Shown: positions 1 to 8,315 of the stretch, in pieces | How the letters are laid out: every line of letters starts with the position of its first letter | Numbering within the stretch: the stretch's first letter is position 1 | DNA from: a virus | DNA: 37,222 nucleotides | IMG/VR virus record: IMGVR_UViG_3300006999_000188 | Span: 1-37,222 of that record | Strand: one strand, 5' to 3' | Made by a program: the position numbers and the translations under genes | Notes under the pieces: model-generated | What the model saw: the letters and a program-made list of their open reading frames with translations, nothing else | The model's database searches: none | Told to the model about the DNA's origin: nothing

Positions 1-336
1 CATCGCGAGGACTTTGACGGTGTCCCAGGCGAGGTCGGACGTCCAGATTGCGTCGAGGGCGGTGTCGGACGTCGACACCGCATCCATCGCGGTCTGCGAA
101 GTCGACACCGCATCCATCGCGGTCTGCGACGTCGACACCGCATCCATTATGAAGGGCGTCCGGGCGTGGTTGCCCATCGTCTCGTCGCTCGACGCGACGA
201 TCTCCATGAGCATCTGGTCGGCGACGACCGTCTGCTCCCAGAGTTCCTGAATCTCCGCGAAGTCCTGGTAGTCCGTCGTTAGGTTGTCTGCGAGGCGATA
301 CGTCTTGCCGGAACCGCTGAGTGGTGAGAGTGTCAT
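1..336 (-). CDS. Tail-fibre-like protein, N-terminal part (cut by window edge)
   Basis: An open frame of 112 codons starts with ATG at 336 and runs off the left edge, so the C-terminus is missing. Its ATG directly follows the TAA of the upstream gene (337-339), as expected in an operon. The protein starts MTLSPLSGSGKTYRLADN and then has decapeptide repeats of the type AMDAVSTSQT at about residues 64-95, encoded by 30-bp direct repeats. Such short A-M-D-A-V repeats are common in phage tail-fibre and tail-spike proteins, where they probably form an elongated stalk. It is the last visible gene of the late tail block, downstream of two other putative fibre or adhesion proteins, which fits a host-recognition role. 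The function is inferred from repeats and position; no receptor-binding domain is visible. Confidence 0.75.
   Translation of the reverse strand, partial: MTLSPLSGSGKTYRLADNLTTDYQDFAEIQELWEQTVVADQMLMEIVASSDETMGNHARTPFIMDAVSTSQTAMDAVSTSQTAMDAVSTSDTALDAIWTSDLAWDTVKVLAM
71..147 (-). repeat. 30-bp tandem repeat in fibre gene
   Basis: Two copies of a 30-bp unit (71-100 and 101-130; they differ only at the last base) are followed by a 17-bp partial copy (131-147). The period is ten codons, so gain or loss of a unit keeps the frame and changes the length of the fibre repeat region. Confidence 0.85.
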
Positions 337-930
337 TTAGTTACCGTCTTCTCCGTAGAACGTCGTTTCCTGTCGCGCGAACGCAATCGTCCCGTCCGGG
401 AGGTCCGTCGGGATGTCCGCCTTCGAGGCGAACACCGGCACCCGAAGGACGTCCTCGGCGCGGAGGATGTCGGGCGTCATCGTCTGCCCGACGTCCCGTT
501 CGTCCACGCTCGCGGTCACGCCCGCGCCGTCGGTGTCGAACGTCCAGATGGGGATGCGGCGGTCGTCCGCCGCGAAGTCGGCGTCGAGGCCGACCAGCAC
601 CGTATCGCGCTTCCCCTTATCCCAGCCGAGGTAGACCGTCTGGCCAGCCGTCGAGGCGGCGAGCGTCACCGTCGACGCGGTGTCGCGGGCCAGCCACGCG
701 CCCCCGACGAACGCCTCGCCGGGGTCGATGGTGACGTCGAGACTCGCGCCGCCGGCGGTCGCCGCGAACGCGTTCAGCGCGCCCGCGTCCAGGTCGACGT
801 CTTCGTCGGCGAGCTCGACCTCCCCGGAGGGGACGACCCAGCCCGGGCTGCCCGCGCCGACCGCGATGGTCGTCGCGAGTTCGTGCCGTTTCCCCGGCGC
901 GTTCACCGAGGGGCGTACTCTATCCGTCAT
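337..930 (-). CDS. Putative tail fibre/adhesion structural protein
   Basis: 197-residue protein (MTDRVRPSVNAPGKRH...) with no recognised catalytic motif. The middle is rich in Gly, Thr and Val with alternating hydrophobic residues (for example GGAWLARDTASTVTLAAS and VYLGWDKGKRDTVLVGL), which suggests a beta-rich, trimeric-fibre or baseplate-fibre-like fold. It sits five bases after the preceding gene and its TAA abuts the ATG of the fibre gene at 336. In tailed viruses the genes after the tape measure and hub usually encode distal tail parts, and this is the basis of the call. The exact role is inferred and could equally be a structural linker of the tail tip. Confidence 0.6.
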   Translation of the reverse strand: MTDRVRPSVNAPGKRHELATTIAVGAGSPGWVVPSGEVELADEDVDLDAGALNAFAATAGGASLDVTIDPGEAFVGGAWLARDTASTVTLAASTAGQTVYLGWDKGKRDTVLVGLDADFAADDRRIPIWTFDTDGAGVTASVDERDVGQTMTPDILRAEDVLRVPVFASKADIPTDLPDGTIAFARQETTFYGEDGN

Positions 931-934
931 CGTG

Positions 935-1549
935 TTAGGCCGCCCGGAACTGGAGTTCGACGTCGACGGTCGCCGTCTTCGAGTCGTCCTTCGCGATCTC
1001 CGTGATGAGCGCGCGGTTCAGCATGAACCCGCCGTTCGCGGCGGTGTCCGTGTACAGCGCCGCCTCCCGGAGTTCTTCGCCGGCGTCGGTGTCGACGTTC
1101 GCCTCGGTCGAGTCGAGGAACGTCGACGTCGTCAGGTCCCGCCCGTTGTCGATGACCTCGGTTATCTCGGTGCGGTACACTTCGTCCCCGAGCGCGGCGT
1201 CCGACGTCGTCGGCCCGGTGTTGTCTCGCCCGACGGCGAGATGCGACGCCGATTCGTTCACCGCCTGCTCGGGGTCGAGGTTGTCGACGATGTACGAGTG
1301 CAGCCCCTCGACCGTGGTGTTCCAGGTCGTCCGGGACTCGACCGGGTCAACGCTGCTCGCCCGGAGCGCCCGATGCTTCTCCGGTTTCGTGAGGGCGTCC
1401 CAGTCGTCGATCTCGCGCCGGAGGTCGGCGACGTCGTACAGCGCGACGTCGAACCGGCCCCGTATCTCGACGCGGTCCCGGAGGAGTGCGTCGGCGGCGC
1501 GTGTTCGGATACGATTCGCTATCCGTCGGATGGTTTCGAGTAGTCTCAT
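935..1549 (-). CDS. Distal tail structural protein, unknown family
   Basis: 204 residues, starting MRLLETIRRIANRIRTRAAD with a basic amphipathic helix, unusual among its acidic neighbours. The central part (about 45-90) is charged and helical. The C-terminal half contains TSTFLDSTEANVDTDAGEEL and FMLNRALITEIAKDDSKT, ending in a beta-like VDVELQFRAA. The last 75 residues resemble the 'gain of property on a test, then strand' layout seen in many haloviral tail-tip proteins, but I do not recognise a family. It is the second gene after the hub and co-directional with tail genes, so a virion role is likely. No transmembrane segment or signal peptide is visible. Confidence 0.55.
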   Translation of the reverse strand: MRLLETIRRIANRIRTRAADALLRDRVEIRGRFDVALYDVADLRREIDDWDALTKPEKHRALRASSVDPVESRTTWNTTVEGLHSYIVDNLDPEQAVNESASHLAVGRDNTGPTTSDAALGDEVYRTEITEVIDNGRDLTTSTFLDSTEANVDTDAGEELREAALYTDTAANGGFMLNRALITEIAKDDSKTATVDVELQFRAA

Positions 1550-1564
1550 AGGTTGGTCTGGTCG

Positions 1565-1897
1565 CTAACTCCACTCGTCGAAGTCGTACCGCGACTGGTC
1601 CCAGGTCCAGCCGCCCGGGTCGTCGGTCGCGACCGCCGTCGAGTCCCCCGACGTCGAGGCGTCCACGGCGGACGCGTCGTTCTCGCGAGCGTCGGTGGAG
1701 TCACCGCCCGAGGTCGCGTCCCGCACCAGGGCGTCCTGCTCGCGGGCGTTCGTCGAGTCGGTCGCGGAGACGCCGTCGCTGAGAATCCGGAGTAAGTTCG
1801 GGACGCCGTCACTCGTGGAGACGGCTTGTTCGAGGGCTTCGACGCGGTCCTTGATGCCTCGGAGGATGCCGACCGCGTCCTTATTCGAGTCCGTCAT
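1565..1897 (-). CDS. Small acidic tail-region protein
   Basis: 110 residues. The N-terminus (MTDSNKDAVGILRGIKDRVE) has heptad-like hydrophobics and could form a short coiled coil at about residues 8-27. The rest is low-complexity Asp/Ser/Thr/Ala with repeated elements such as SATDSTNARE and GGDSTDAREN, ending in an aromatic tail, GWTWDQSRYDFDEWS. The ATG overlaps the stop of the 475-residue hub gene (ATGA), so the two are translationally coupled. The coiled coil plus repeated DST-NARE elements resemble a fibre adaptor or chaperone, but this is inference from composition and position. Confidence 0.55.
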   Translation of the reverse strand: MTDSNKDAVGILRGIKDRVEALEQAVSTSDGVPNLLRILSDGVSATDSTNAREQDALVRDATSGGDSTDARENDASAVDASTSGDSTAVATDDPGGWTWDQSRYDFDEWS

Positions 1898-3321
1898 ATC
1901 GTCGCGACCTCCTGGGCGACGATGGTCGTCGACAAGTGGACGCCGTCGTAGCGGTCGCGCTTTTCGAGGACGACCGCGTTCCCGACGAAGTTCTCGTCGG
2001 GTTCCTCGACGAAGATGACCTCGCCGGGGTCGAGGTTGTGCGCGCGCACCGACTCGGCGGGGAACTCGATGGTTCGCTCGGGCGTCGCCGAGTGGCGGAG
2101 CGACGCCTTCGCGACTTCGTTCGTCTGCTGGCGCGTCTTCAGCGTCTCTTTCCGAATCGTCTTCTCCCGGCGTCGGTACTCCGCGATGCTCCCCGTGTCT
2201 TCGAGGATGGTCGCAAGCGGGTACGGGTAGTACGCGCGGTACGCCGGCACCGTCGTCGCGGTGTCAACGCCGACGGCCTGCCCCGTGCTTCCGACCGATT
2301 CGAGGATTAGCCACGGGTTCGGGTCCGGGAGCGTGTGGTCGGGCATCAGGAACGTCGTCCAGTCGTTCTGGGCGAGGAAGTCCGCCGAGAGTTCCTTCCG
2401 CGCGATGTCCGACTCCGTCGAGTTCACGGCCTTCGGCGCGCCGCCGTCATCGGCCTGGAGGCGCGCGACGAGATTGTCGCCCGACCCGGTGCGCGTCGGG
2501 TCCGTCCAGAGCTCGAGGCGCGCGACCTCGGACTTCCGCGTCCCGAGTTGCACCGTGAGGCGCGAGGAGTCGGTGACGGTCGTCCAGCCGTTCTGGGTCG
2601 TCTGTTCTTCGTCGACCTGGACGCCGGTCCCGCCCTCGACGCGCACCTGATTCGCCATCGAATCGTCCGTCTCCTTGACCGTATGGAGGCCCTTATCGTG
2701 GGACTGCAGCGCGAACTCGACGGGGATGTCGCTGATAGGCCGGAACACGAGACTCGTATCGTCCGCCGACGCGACCGCGTCGCCTCGGTCGGCGAGCTCG
2801 CTGACGGCTTCGAGCAGCGACGTCGCGTTCCAGACGACGTTCACCGACTCCCAGACGTCGACGATCTGCGAGCGGTCGACCTCGGGGGCGTTGTTCGCGA
2901 GGATGCGGTTCAGTATCGCGTCCGGGTTGCCCGAGATCGGCTGGCCCTCGAAGGCGTTGACGACCGACCGGGTGTCGAGCAGGCCGAAGACGAAGTCGTC
3001 GACGCGGAGGTCGAGCGTCCCCGACGCCGGCCCCGTCTTCTCGTACGTCACCGGACGCACGAGGCCAGTCCACCGGCGACTGAGGTCGCCTTCGCCTTCA
3101 AGACGCGTTCGCAACTCCAGCCGGTCGCCGGACGTGACCAGCCCGGAGTACGCGCCTCGGTCGTTGTCGAGTTTGATACTCCCGGTGTCGACGAGGTCCT
3201 GCACCCGGGAGTTGATAGACACCGAGTTCAGGTCCGACTGCGGGACGGTCGCGTCGGGGATGTCACCGTCGTTCGTCGGCTTGAAGACGTCGAGTTCGGC
3301 GTCGACGAGTTGTTTCGTCAT
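1894..3321 (-). CDS. Tail hub/baseplate-like protein
   Basis: 475 residues when started at the ATG at 3321 (MTKQLVDAELDVFKPTNDGD). A longer frame exists upstream but would overlap the tape-measure gene heavily, and its extra residues look like out-of-frame translation, so I reject it. Segments such as LRVDDFVFGLLDTRSVVNAF, ILNRILANNAPEVDRSQI and NATSLLEAVSELADRGDAV resemble the gp27/gpD-like tail hub fold, in which 'nILnriLa' and 'sllEalseLa' helices are typical. The position directly after the tape measure is where hub or distal-tail proteins lie in siphoviruses. It probably forms the tail-tip ring or hub. The family assignment is by pattern only. Confidence 0.65.
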   Translation of the reverse strand: MTKQLVDAELDVFKPTNDGDIPDATVPQSDLNSVSINSRVQDLVDTGSIKLDNDRGAYSGLVTSGDRLELRTRLEGEGDLSRRWTGLVRPVTYEKTGPASGTLDLRVDDFVFGLLDTRSVVNAFEGQPISGNPDAILNRILANNAPEVDRSQIVDVWESVNVVWNATSLLEAVSELADRGDAVASADDTSLVFRPISDIPVEFALQSHDKGLHTVKETDDSMANQVRVEGGTGVQVDEEQTTQNGWTTVTDSSRLTVQLGTRKSEVARLELWTDPTRTGSGDNLVARLQADDGGAPKAVNSTESDIARKELSADFLAQNDWTTFLMPDHTLPDPNPWLILESVGSTGQAVGVDTATTVPAYRAYYPYPLATILEDTGSIAEYRRREKTIRKETLKTRQQTNEVAKASLRHSATPERTIEFPAESVRAHNLDPGEVIFVEEPDENFVGNAVVLEKRDRYDGVHLSTTIVAQEVATI

Positions 3322-3325
3322 CGGG

Positions 3326-6091
3326 CTACCACCGGAACCCGTGGCTGCGGAGTTCGTCGGTGAAGCCCATCGCCGCCGCCTCACCCTCGGCGCGGCTGTT
3401 CGCGCGGACGACGACGCGCCCGATCTGCGGACCGCCCCCGCCGGTCATCTGGTCGAGCTTCGACAGCGGGATGACCGCCTCGGACTCGCCGCCCTCGCCG
3501 ACCATCGCGAGCGTCGGCGCGGTCACGATACCACCGGACGCGAGGCCGGGGACAGCGTCGGAGACGCCGCCCGCGACATCACCGGCGACGTCGCCGGCTG
3601 CGGACGCGGCGTCGGAGGCGGCGCTGGCCGCGCTCGACGCGGCGTTCGACGCGGCGGAAGCGGCGTCGGACGCCATCGACTTCGCCTTCGACAGCGCCGA
3701 GGACGCGGCGTCGACGGCGTCGTTCGCGCTCGACATGATGCTTCCGGCGATGGATTCGACGGTCGAGAGTGCGCCCTCGAACGTCGAGACGACCGTGTCG
3801 ACGGCCCCGCTGATAGCGCCCTTGAAGGCGTCGAGGGGGGCCATAATCGCGCCGGCGAGGTCGACGTTCCCGAGGAAACCGAGAACCTTCCCGAACATCT
3901 CGGGAATGTAACTCCCGAAGATTAGCCAGTTCCCGAAGTCCTTGAACGCCTGAATCGCGCCGTCGAGAAGGCCGCCCAGCCAGCCGAGGAACCGCGACCC
4001 CCAGTTCGCGGCGAACCGGTAGACGCCCCTGAGCGTCCGCTCGAAGAACCCCGCGATGAGGTTCCACGCGCGCTTCCAGTCGCCCTCCATCACGGCGGTC
4101 GTCGTCTTGATGAGCGTGACGAGTCCGTCGAGTAGCCAGCCGAGCGTCGAGAAGATGACGTCGGCGGCGAGCTCGACGACGGCGACGATCTCGTCGCCGA
4201 ACAGGTTCCAGGCCTTCGCCGCGATGCCGAAGAACCACCGGAAGATACCCATCAGCGTGTTCGCGAGCGCGGTGACGACGGTGATGACGACGCCAGCGAG
4301 CGTCCGGACGATGAACATGATGTCCTTTCCGTGTTGCTGCCAGAACGACCGGAGGCGCGTGAGAAGCGGCGTGATTATCTGCAGGAGCGTCGTCGCGAGG
4401 CCGAAGAACGTCGTCTGCACGAGGTTGACGTAGTTCCGGACGGTCGCGAAGACCTTCCCCGAGTGCGTCTGCCACAGCGTAAAGAGCATCCCGAGGGACT
4501 GCCGCGTCACCATCTGGACGATGGCGAACAGGTTCCGGACCGTCTTCGTAATCCGCTTCCGGTTCGCCGCCCAGAACGCTTCGACGCGCTTCAGCGTCGT
4601 CCGGTACAGGTCCTCGTAGAACTGTAAGCCCGCCGTCGCGACGGTCTGGATACCTCCGAACAGCGCGCTGACGTCGGCGATGACCGCCTTCCGGTTCCGC
4701 GACCACAGCGCCCGCATCCCTGTGAGCGCCGTCCGGACGCCCTTCGAGAGTTGCTGCATCGCCGGGAGGAAGACGGCCCGAAGATCGGTGACGAGTGCGT
4801 TGACGTGGCCGCGCATCCCCATGAAGTTCGTCGCGTACGCCGTCCCGAGCGCCGCGACCGCGCCGATGGCGAGGCCCAGCGGGCCGGAGATGAGCATCCC
4901 GACCGCGAGTACGAGGCCGCCGACGGCGCTCGCGGCGAGGCCGAACGCCTTCTGCTGGGCGGTCAGTTTGTTGATGAGCGAATCGCTCGACGTGAGGAAG
5001 TCGTTCACCGATTCGAGCGCGCGCGTGAGCGGCGGGAGTAGGACGTTCCCGATGGCGACGGCGTTCTCCCGAAGCAGGTTCTTCAGGATGGTCAGCTTCG
5101 AGTTGAACGTATCCGTCGCCGCGTCGAACTCTTTCTGCAGCGACGTCCCTTCCTCGAAGGACTGGTTCGCCATCCCGAGGGCTTCCCGCGCCCCGTCGAG
5201 GTTCTGGCTGAGGCCACCGAGCGCCTGCCGACTCGTCGTCGTCAGCGTCGACCGGAGGGCGTCGGCCTGCTCGCCGCCCTCTTTCATCGTCGACGCCATC
5301 TGCATGATGAGTTTCGACGGGTCGTTCTCCCGCATCGACCGGAACTCCTCGGTCGTCATCCCGAGGGCCGCCGCCAGGTCCTCGGTTTTCTTCGGGTTCA
5401 TCATCTCTTGGCCAACCCGGCGGAGGCGGGTGCCGGCGCGCTCGCTGGACTCGCTGACCTCGTTGAGCGCCGCCGACAGCCCGACGATCTCGGTGTTCGA
5501 CACACCGAGTTGGGACAGCGCCGCCGACGACCGCATCATCGAATCGATGATTTCCGACGACGACGTCGCGAAGTTGTTCGAGAGCTCGTTTACGGAACTC
5601 CCGAGGTTCTCGATCTTGTCGACGGGCGTGTTCGTCAGCGTCGCGAGACGGGCGAGCGATTCGCCGGCCTGCTGCGCGCCGAGGTCGGTCGCGGTCGCCA
5701 TCTTCGCGACCGTCTCGGTGAACGTCCGCAGGTTCTCCGGGCCGGTGATGCCGAACCGGGCGGCGTCCGCCGTCAGTGCGGCGAGTTCGGACTGCGCGAG
5801 CGGGATGGTCCTGGCCATCTCCATTATTTCGCCCGACATCGCGCTGGCGACCTCGGGGTTCGTTACCTTCTCGACTTCGACCATCGCTTGCTCGAAGTCG
5901 GCGGCGGCGTTGGTCGCGGCGGCGAGCGCGCCCGTACCGAACGCGGCGAGCGCGCCACCGGCGAGGCCGACGGCGTATTTGAACTTCCCGAGCGAATCGA
6001 TGGCCGAATCCATCGCGCCCGTGAAGCCGCCGACGCCGTCGGACTCGACCTTCACGGCCAGCGTCCGCTCCATACCGGGAGTGAATGCCAT
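3326..6091 (-). CDS. Tail tape measure protein
   Basis: 921 residues, the longest gene in the window. The N-terminal 350 residues match the TP901-type phage tail tape-measure domain: FEQAMVEVEKVTNPEVAS, the turn GITGPENLRTFTETVAKMAT and LGVSNTEIVGLSAALNEVSE are characteristic. Hydrophobic stretches follow at about 380-420 (LAASAVGGLVLAVGMLISGP), with more around 570-640, as usual for tape measures that insert into or cross the host envelope. Residues 780-860 are Ala/Ser-rich helical repeats. The length sets tail length; 921 residues would suggest a tail of roughly 130-140 nm by the common 0.15 nm per residue rule (inference). It begins 21 bases after the end of the frameshifted chaperone, the classic order. 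Confidence 0.95.
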   Translation of the reverse strand: MAFTPGMERTLAVKVESDGVGGFTGAMDSAIDSLGKFKYAVGLAGGALAAFGTGALAAATNAAADFEQAMVEVEKVTNPEVASAMSGEIMEMARTIPLAQSELAALTADAARFGITGPENLRTFTETVAKMATATDLGAQQAGESLARLATLTNTPVDKIENLGSSVNELSNNFATSSSEIIDSMMRSSAALSQLGVSNTEIVGLSAALNEVSESSERAGTRLRRVGQEMMNPKKTEDLAAALGMTTEEFRSMRENDPSKLIMQMASTMKEGGEQADALRSTLTTTSRQALGGLSQNLDGAREALGMANQSFEEGTSLQKEFDAATDTFNSKLTILKNLLRENAVAIGNVLLPPLTRALESVNDFLTSSDSLINKLTAQQKAFGLAASAVGGLVLAVGMLISGPLGLAIGAVAALGTAYATNFMGMRGHVNALVTDLRAVFLPAMQQLSKGVRTALTGMRALWSRNRKAVIADVSALFGGIQTVATAGLQFYEDLYRTTLKRVEAFWAANRKRITKTVRNLFAIVQMVTRQSLGMLFTLWQTHSGKVFATVRNYVNLVQTTFFGLATTLLQIITPLLTRLRSFWQQHGKDIMFIVRTLAGVVITVVTALANTLMGIFRWFFGIAAKAWNLFGDEIVAVVELAADVIFSTLGWLLDGLVTLIKTTTAVMEGDWKRAWNLIAGFFERTLRGVYRFAANWGSRFLGWLGGLLDGAIQAFKDFGNWLIFGSYIPEMFGKVLGFLGNVDLAGAIMAPLDAFKGAISGAVDTVVSTFEGALSTVESIAGSIMSSANDAVDAASSALSKAKSMASDAASAASNAASSAASAASDAASAAGDVAGDVAGGVSDAVPGLASGGIVTAPTLAMVGEGGESEAVIPLSKLDQMTGGGGPQIGRVVVRANSRAEGEAAAMGFTDELRSHGFRW

Positions 6092-6112
6092 AACTTGAGT
6101 CCTCGAATCGAA

Positions 6113-6403
6113 TCAGTCGGCTGCTTTCTGGCGTTTGACGCGTTCGTCGAGCTCCTGCAGCTTCGCGCGGTCAGACTCCCTCGGCGTCGTCTTCCCGAGG
6201 GCGTCGTCGAGGTCGCCGTCGGGGCCGCTCGCGTTCCTTGCCTTCTTCAGTTCGTTCTGAATCTCGGCGTCGACGCGACGGCCTTCTAGGAGACGGCGAA
6301 TCTCGGGGTACGTGAGTGAGGAGATCGGCGGGTCGCCCGAGTACCGGTACCCCGCTTCGTGGAGTACCCACTCGGCGCGCGCCTCTAATTGCCAGTCTTC
6401 GTA
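6113..6403 (-). CDS. Tail assembly chaperone, frameshift extension (gpT-like)
   Basis: There is no start codon of its own. This frame is entered by a -1 shift at the slippery site 6403-6409 from the chaperone gene at 6385-6942 and adds 96 residues, ending at TGA 6113-6115. The added sequence begins YEDWQLEARAEWVLHEAGYR and includes DPPISSLTYPEIRRLLEG and a charged C-terminal helix (RAKLQELDERVKRQKAAD). The fusion would be 276 residues. In lambda-type tails the shifted form (gpGT) bridges the short chaperone and the tape measure. Coding quality is high over the whole segment, there is no other gene in the gap, and the tape measure follows after 21 bases. The residues 'EARAEW' and 'YPEIRRLLEG' look like genuine conserved protein, not junk. 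Confidence 0.85.
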   Translation of the reverse strand, partial: YEDWQLEARAEWVLHEAGYRYSGDPPISSLTYPEIRRLLEGRRVDAEIQNELKKARNASGPDGDLDDALGKTTPRESDRAKLQELDERVKRQKAAD

Positions 6404-6942
6404 TTTCCCTCAACCGCCTGGACGAGCTCGGCGTTCTCGCCGACCATGCCCATCTGGTACTCGAACCCGGAGGCGTTGTACCACGCGAGCAGGAGCGGCG
6501 TAATCCCGAACGCCTTGATGTCGTCGAGTTCCGACTCCGCCCGGGAGGTGTCGAGGTCCCAGTCTGGCTGGACGAAGAACCGATTCAGGACCTCCGCGAT
6601 CTGGCGGTCGTCCATGTCGTTCGGGTCGCCCGAGTCCGGGAGGTACCGGGTCGCGTCGCCCTGGCGGGCGGGGATGACCTGGACCCATTTCTGCTTCTGC
6701 GACCCGGGAATCGCTTCCCAGACGGGGAGGAGTTCGCCGTCGCCGTCGCGCTGCACCTCGAAGTCGTCCTTCGAGGCGACCGCGCCCTCGGGCGGACGGT
6801 CGCCGTCCCACGTCGAGGGGTCGGACGCGACGGGGTCCTGGTCGATGTCGTGCTCGAAGTCGTCGGCTTCGGCGGCGTCGACGTCGTCGGCGGTGTTGGT
6901 GGTCGATGCGTCTCGGTCGTCGGTCGAGTTGTCGGCTGCCAT
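6385..6942 (-). CDS. Tail assembly chaperone (gpG-like)
   Basis: 185 residues, unshifted product, TAG at 6385-6387. The first 60 residues are very acidic (MAADNSTDDRDASTTNTADD...). The folded part includes WEAIPGSQKQKWVQVIPARQ, DMDDRQIAEVLNRFFVQPDW and FGITPLLLAWYNASGFEYQM. It lies between the tail tube gene and the tape measure, the universal place for the G/GT chaperone pair. It would bind the tape measure and recruit tube subunits during tail assembly and be absent from the finished virion. A -1 frameshift near the last six codons makes a longer form. The family identity is inferred from position and the frameshift arrangement. Confidence 0.85.
   Translation of the reverse strand: MAADNSTDDRDASTTNTADDVDAAEADDFEHDIDQDPVASDPSTWDGDRPPEGAVASKDDFEVQRDGDGELLPVWEAIPGSQKQKWVQVIPARQGDATRYLPDSGDPNDMDDRQIAEVLNRFFVQPDWDLDTSRAESELDDIKAFGITPLLLAWYNASGFEYQMGMVGENAELVQAVEGNTKTGN
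6403..6409 (-). promoter_or_regulatory. -1 ribosomal frameshift site (G GGA AAT)
   Basis: Read on the minus strand in the chaperone frame, GAG GGA AAT contains the heptamer GGGAAAT with the X-XXY-YYZ spacing needed for -1 slippage. It lies six codons before the stop of the unshifted frame, and the -1 frame from here stays open for 96 codons to just before the tape-measure start. Confidence 0.85.
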
Positions 6943-7010
6943 CTGTGTTGAAAGAAGTCGTCGGGTAGTCTGCGAGCGGTACGCCGGCCCACGGCCCTAC
7001 GCGGCGTCGG

Positions 7011-8315
7011 TTACGCGACGCTCAGGCCTGCGGTCCCACCTCCCTCGGGGATGAACGTCTCGTCGATGCTCATCGTCGACTCCTCGGCTTCGTACGGCCC
7101 CAGTCCGGGGTCGGTGAGTTTCGCCGACGCGACAGTCAGCGTCCCGTTGCCGGTCGGGGCGTCCGGGAACGTCCAGACGATATCGCCGCCGACGTTCTGC
7201 AGCGCGCGCCGGGCGTCGGCGTACGACTGCGTCTCGCCCATCGTCGTCACGGACATCTCGGTGTCGCGGACGCCCTCGGTAATCCGCATCCGCAGCGAGT
7301 CGTCGCGGTTCGTCGTCCCGAGGTTGTTGTCGACCGAGAACTCCTTCGAGTTGATGTCGAACCAGTGGTCGCTACTCCCGTCGAGCGTAATCTCGTCGGT
7401 GAGCGTCCGGAGGAAGCTGGACCCGATGGCCGACGAGTGCGACCCGCTCCCGAGCGCGGGAACGCCGAGATCGCCTTCGATGCCGTCGTAGGAGTCCGCA
7501 CCCGGGATGACGGCGAGGAGTTCGCCGTCGACGGCGGGGTCGCCGTCGTAGACCTCGACGTCCCCGACCGTTTCGGCGCCGAGCGCGAGGGCGTCGATGT
7601 TGTCGAAGGACGCGGTCGTCGTCACCGCCGTGGTTCCGTTCAGACTCGCGTCCTCGGTGGACGTCGCGCCTTCGTCTTCGATGGTCAGCGTCTGCGTGGT
7701 GTCGACGTCGTCGGTCGTCTTGACGTGGAGCGTCGTCCCGGCGTCGGGCTGGTCGATCTGGATACGCCGCACCTTCTCGGCGTTGTGGACGACCTCGACG
7801 TTCGCGGGCTGCTGGTCGCCCGGGTCGACGGTGATGGTGACCTCGCCGACCTTCCCGCCGCGAACGACGGTGTAGATGCGCGTCTCCTTGCTGGTCGCCT
7901 GCGCGGGGTCGTTCTCGCGACCCTCGACGGTCGAGGCGGGCGCGACCTTCCCCTTCGACTCGCGGTCGACGATGGTGTGCGTGTTCGGCAGGAGGCCGTC
8001 AGCGTCCCGGAGTAGGCCGTCGCCGGCGAGGTCCGAGGGGTCACCGTTCTGGTCGACGAACCAGCGCTGGAGCGCGTACGCCTGCGTGAACTCGTGTTCC
8101 TCGGGTCCCTTGTCGTGTTCGGCGACGTCGGTGTCGCCGAGTCCTCGGTCGGCGGTCAGGCCGGGCGTCGGCCCCCACTTGACCGAGTACATTCGGTCGC
8201 TCGGGCGTTCCCACGCGGGCTCGCTCGGGGTGACCGGGTCGCCGTTCGCGTCGACGTCCTCGCGGACGAACTCGACGCGGTGGTCGCGAAGCCCGGATTC
8301 CTGTCGGGCGGGCAT
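7011..8315 (-). CDS. Major tail tube protein
   Basis: 434 residues, starting MPARQESGLRDHRVEFVRED. The N-terminal part (YSVKWGPTPGLTADRGLGDT) and C-terminal part (SMTIDE-like close SMSIDETFIPEGGGTAGLSV) look like the beta-rich tail-tube fold. The centre (about 150-270) has an inserted beta domain with EVTITVDPGDQQPANVEVVH and TLTIEDEGATSTEDASL, likely a surface-exposed Ig-like or decoration domain. The length is long for a siphovirus tube protein (often 150-250), explained by this insertion. Order supports the call: connector genes upstream, chaperones and tape measure downstream. No sheath-sized neighbour is present, which argues against a myovirus. It would polymerise into the tail tube. 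Confidence 0.8.
   Translation of the reverse strand: MPARQESGLRDHRVEFVREDVDANGDPVTPSEPAWERPSDRMYSVKWGPTPGLTADRGLGDTDVAEHDKGPEEHEFTQAYALQRWFVDQNGDPSDLAGDGLLRDADGLLPNTHTIVDRESKGKVAPASTVEGRENDPAQATSKETRIYTVVRGGKVGEVTITVDPGDQQPANVEVVHNAEKVRRIQIDQPDAGTTLHVKTTDDVDTTQTLTIEDEGATSTEDASLNGTTAVTTTASFDNIDALALGAETVGDVEVYDGDPAVDGELLAVIPGADSYDGIEGDLGVPALGSGSHSSAIGSSFLRTLTDEITLDGSSDHWFDINSKEFSVDNNLGTTNRDDSLRMRITEGVRDTEMSVTTMGETQSYADARRALQNVGGDIVWTFPDAPTGNGTLTVASAKLTDPGLGPYEAEESTMSIDETFIPEGGGTAGLSVA

Noticed and set aside
71-147. Possible CRISPR-like direct repeats
   Set aside because: They are contiguous 30-bp coding repeats without spacers.
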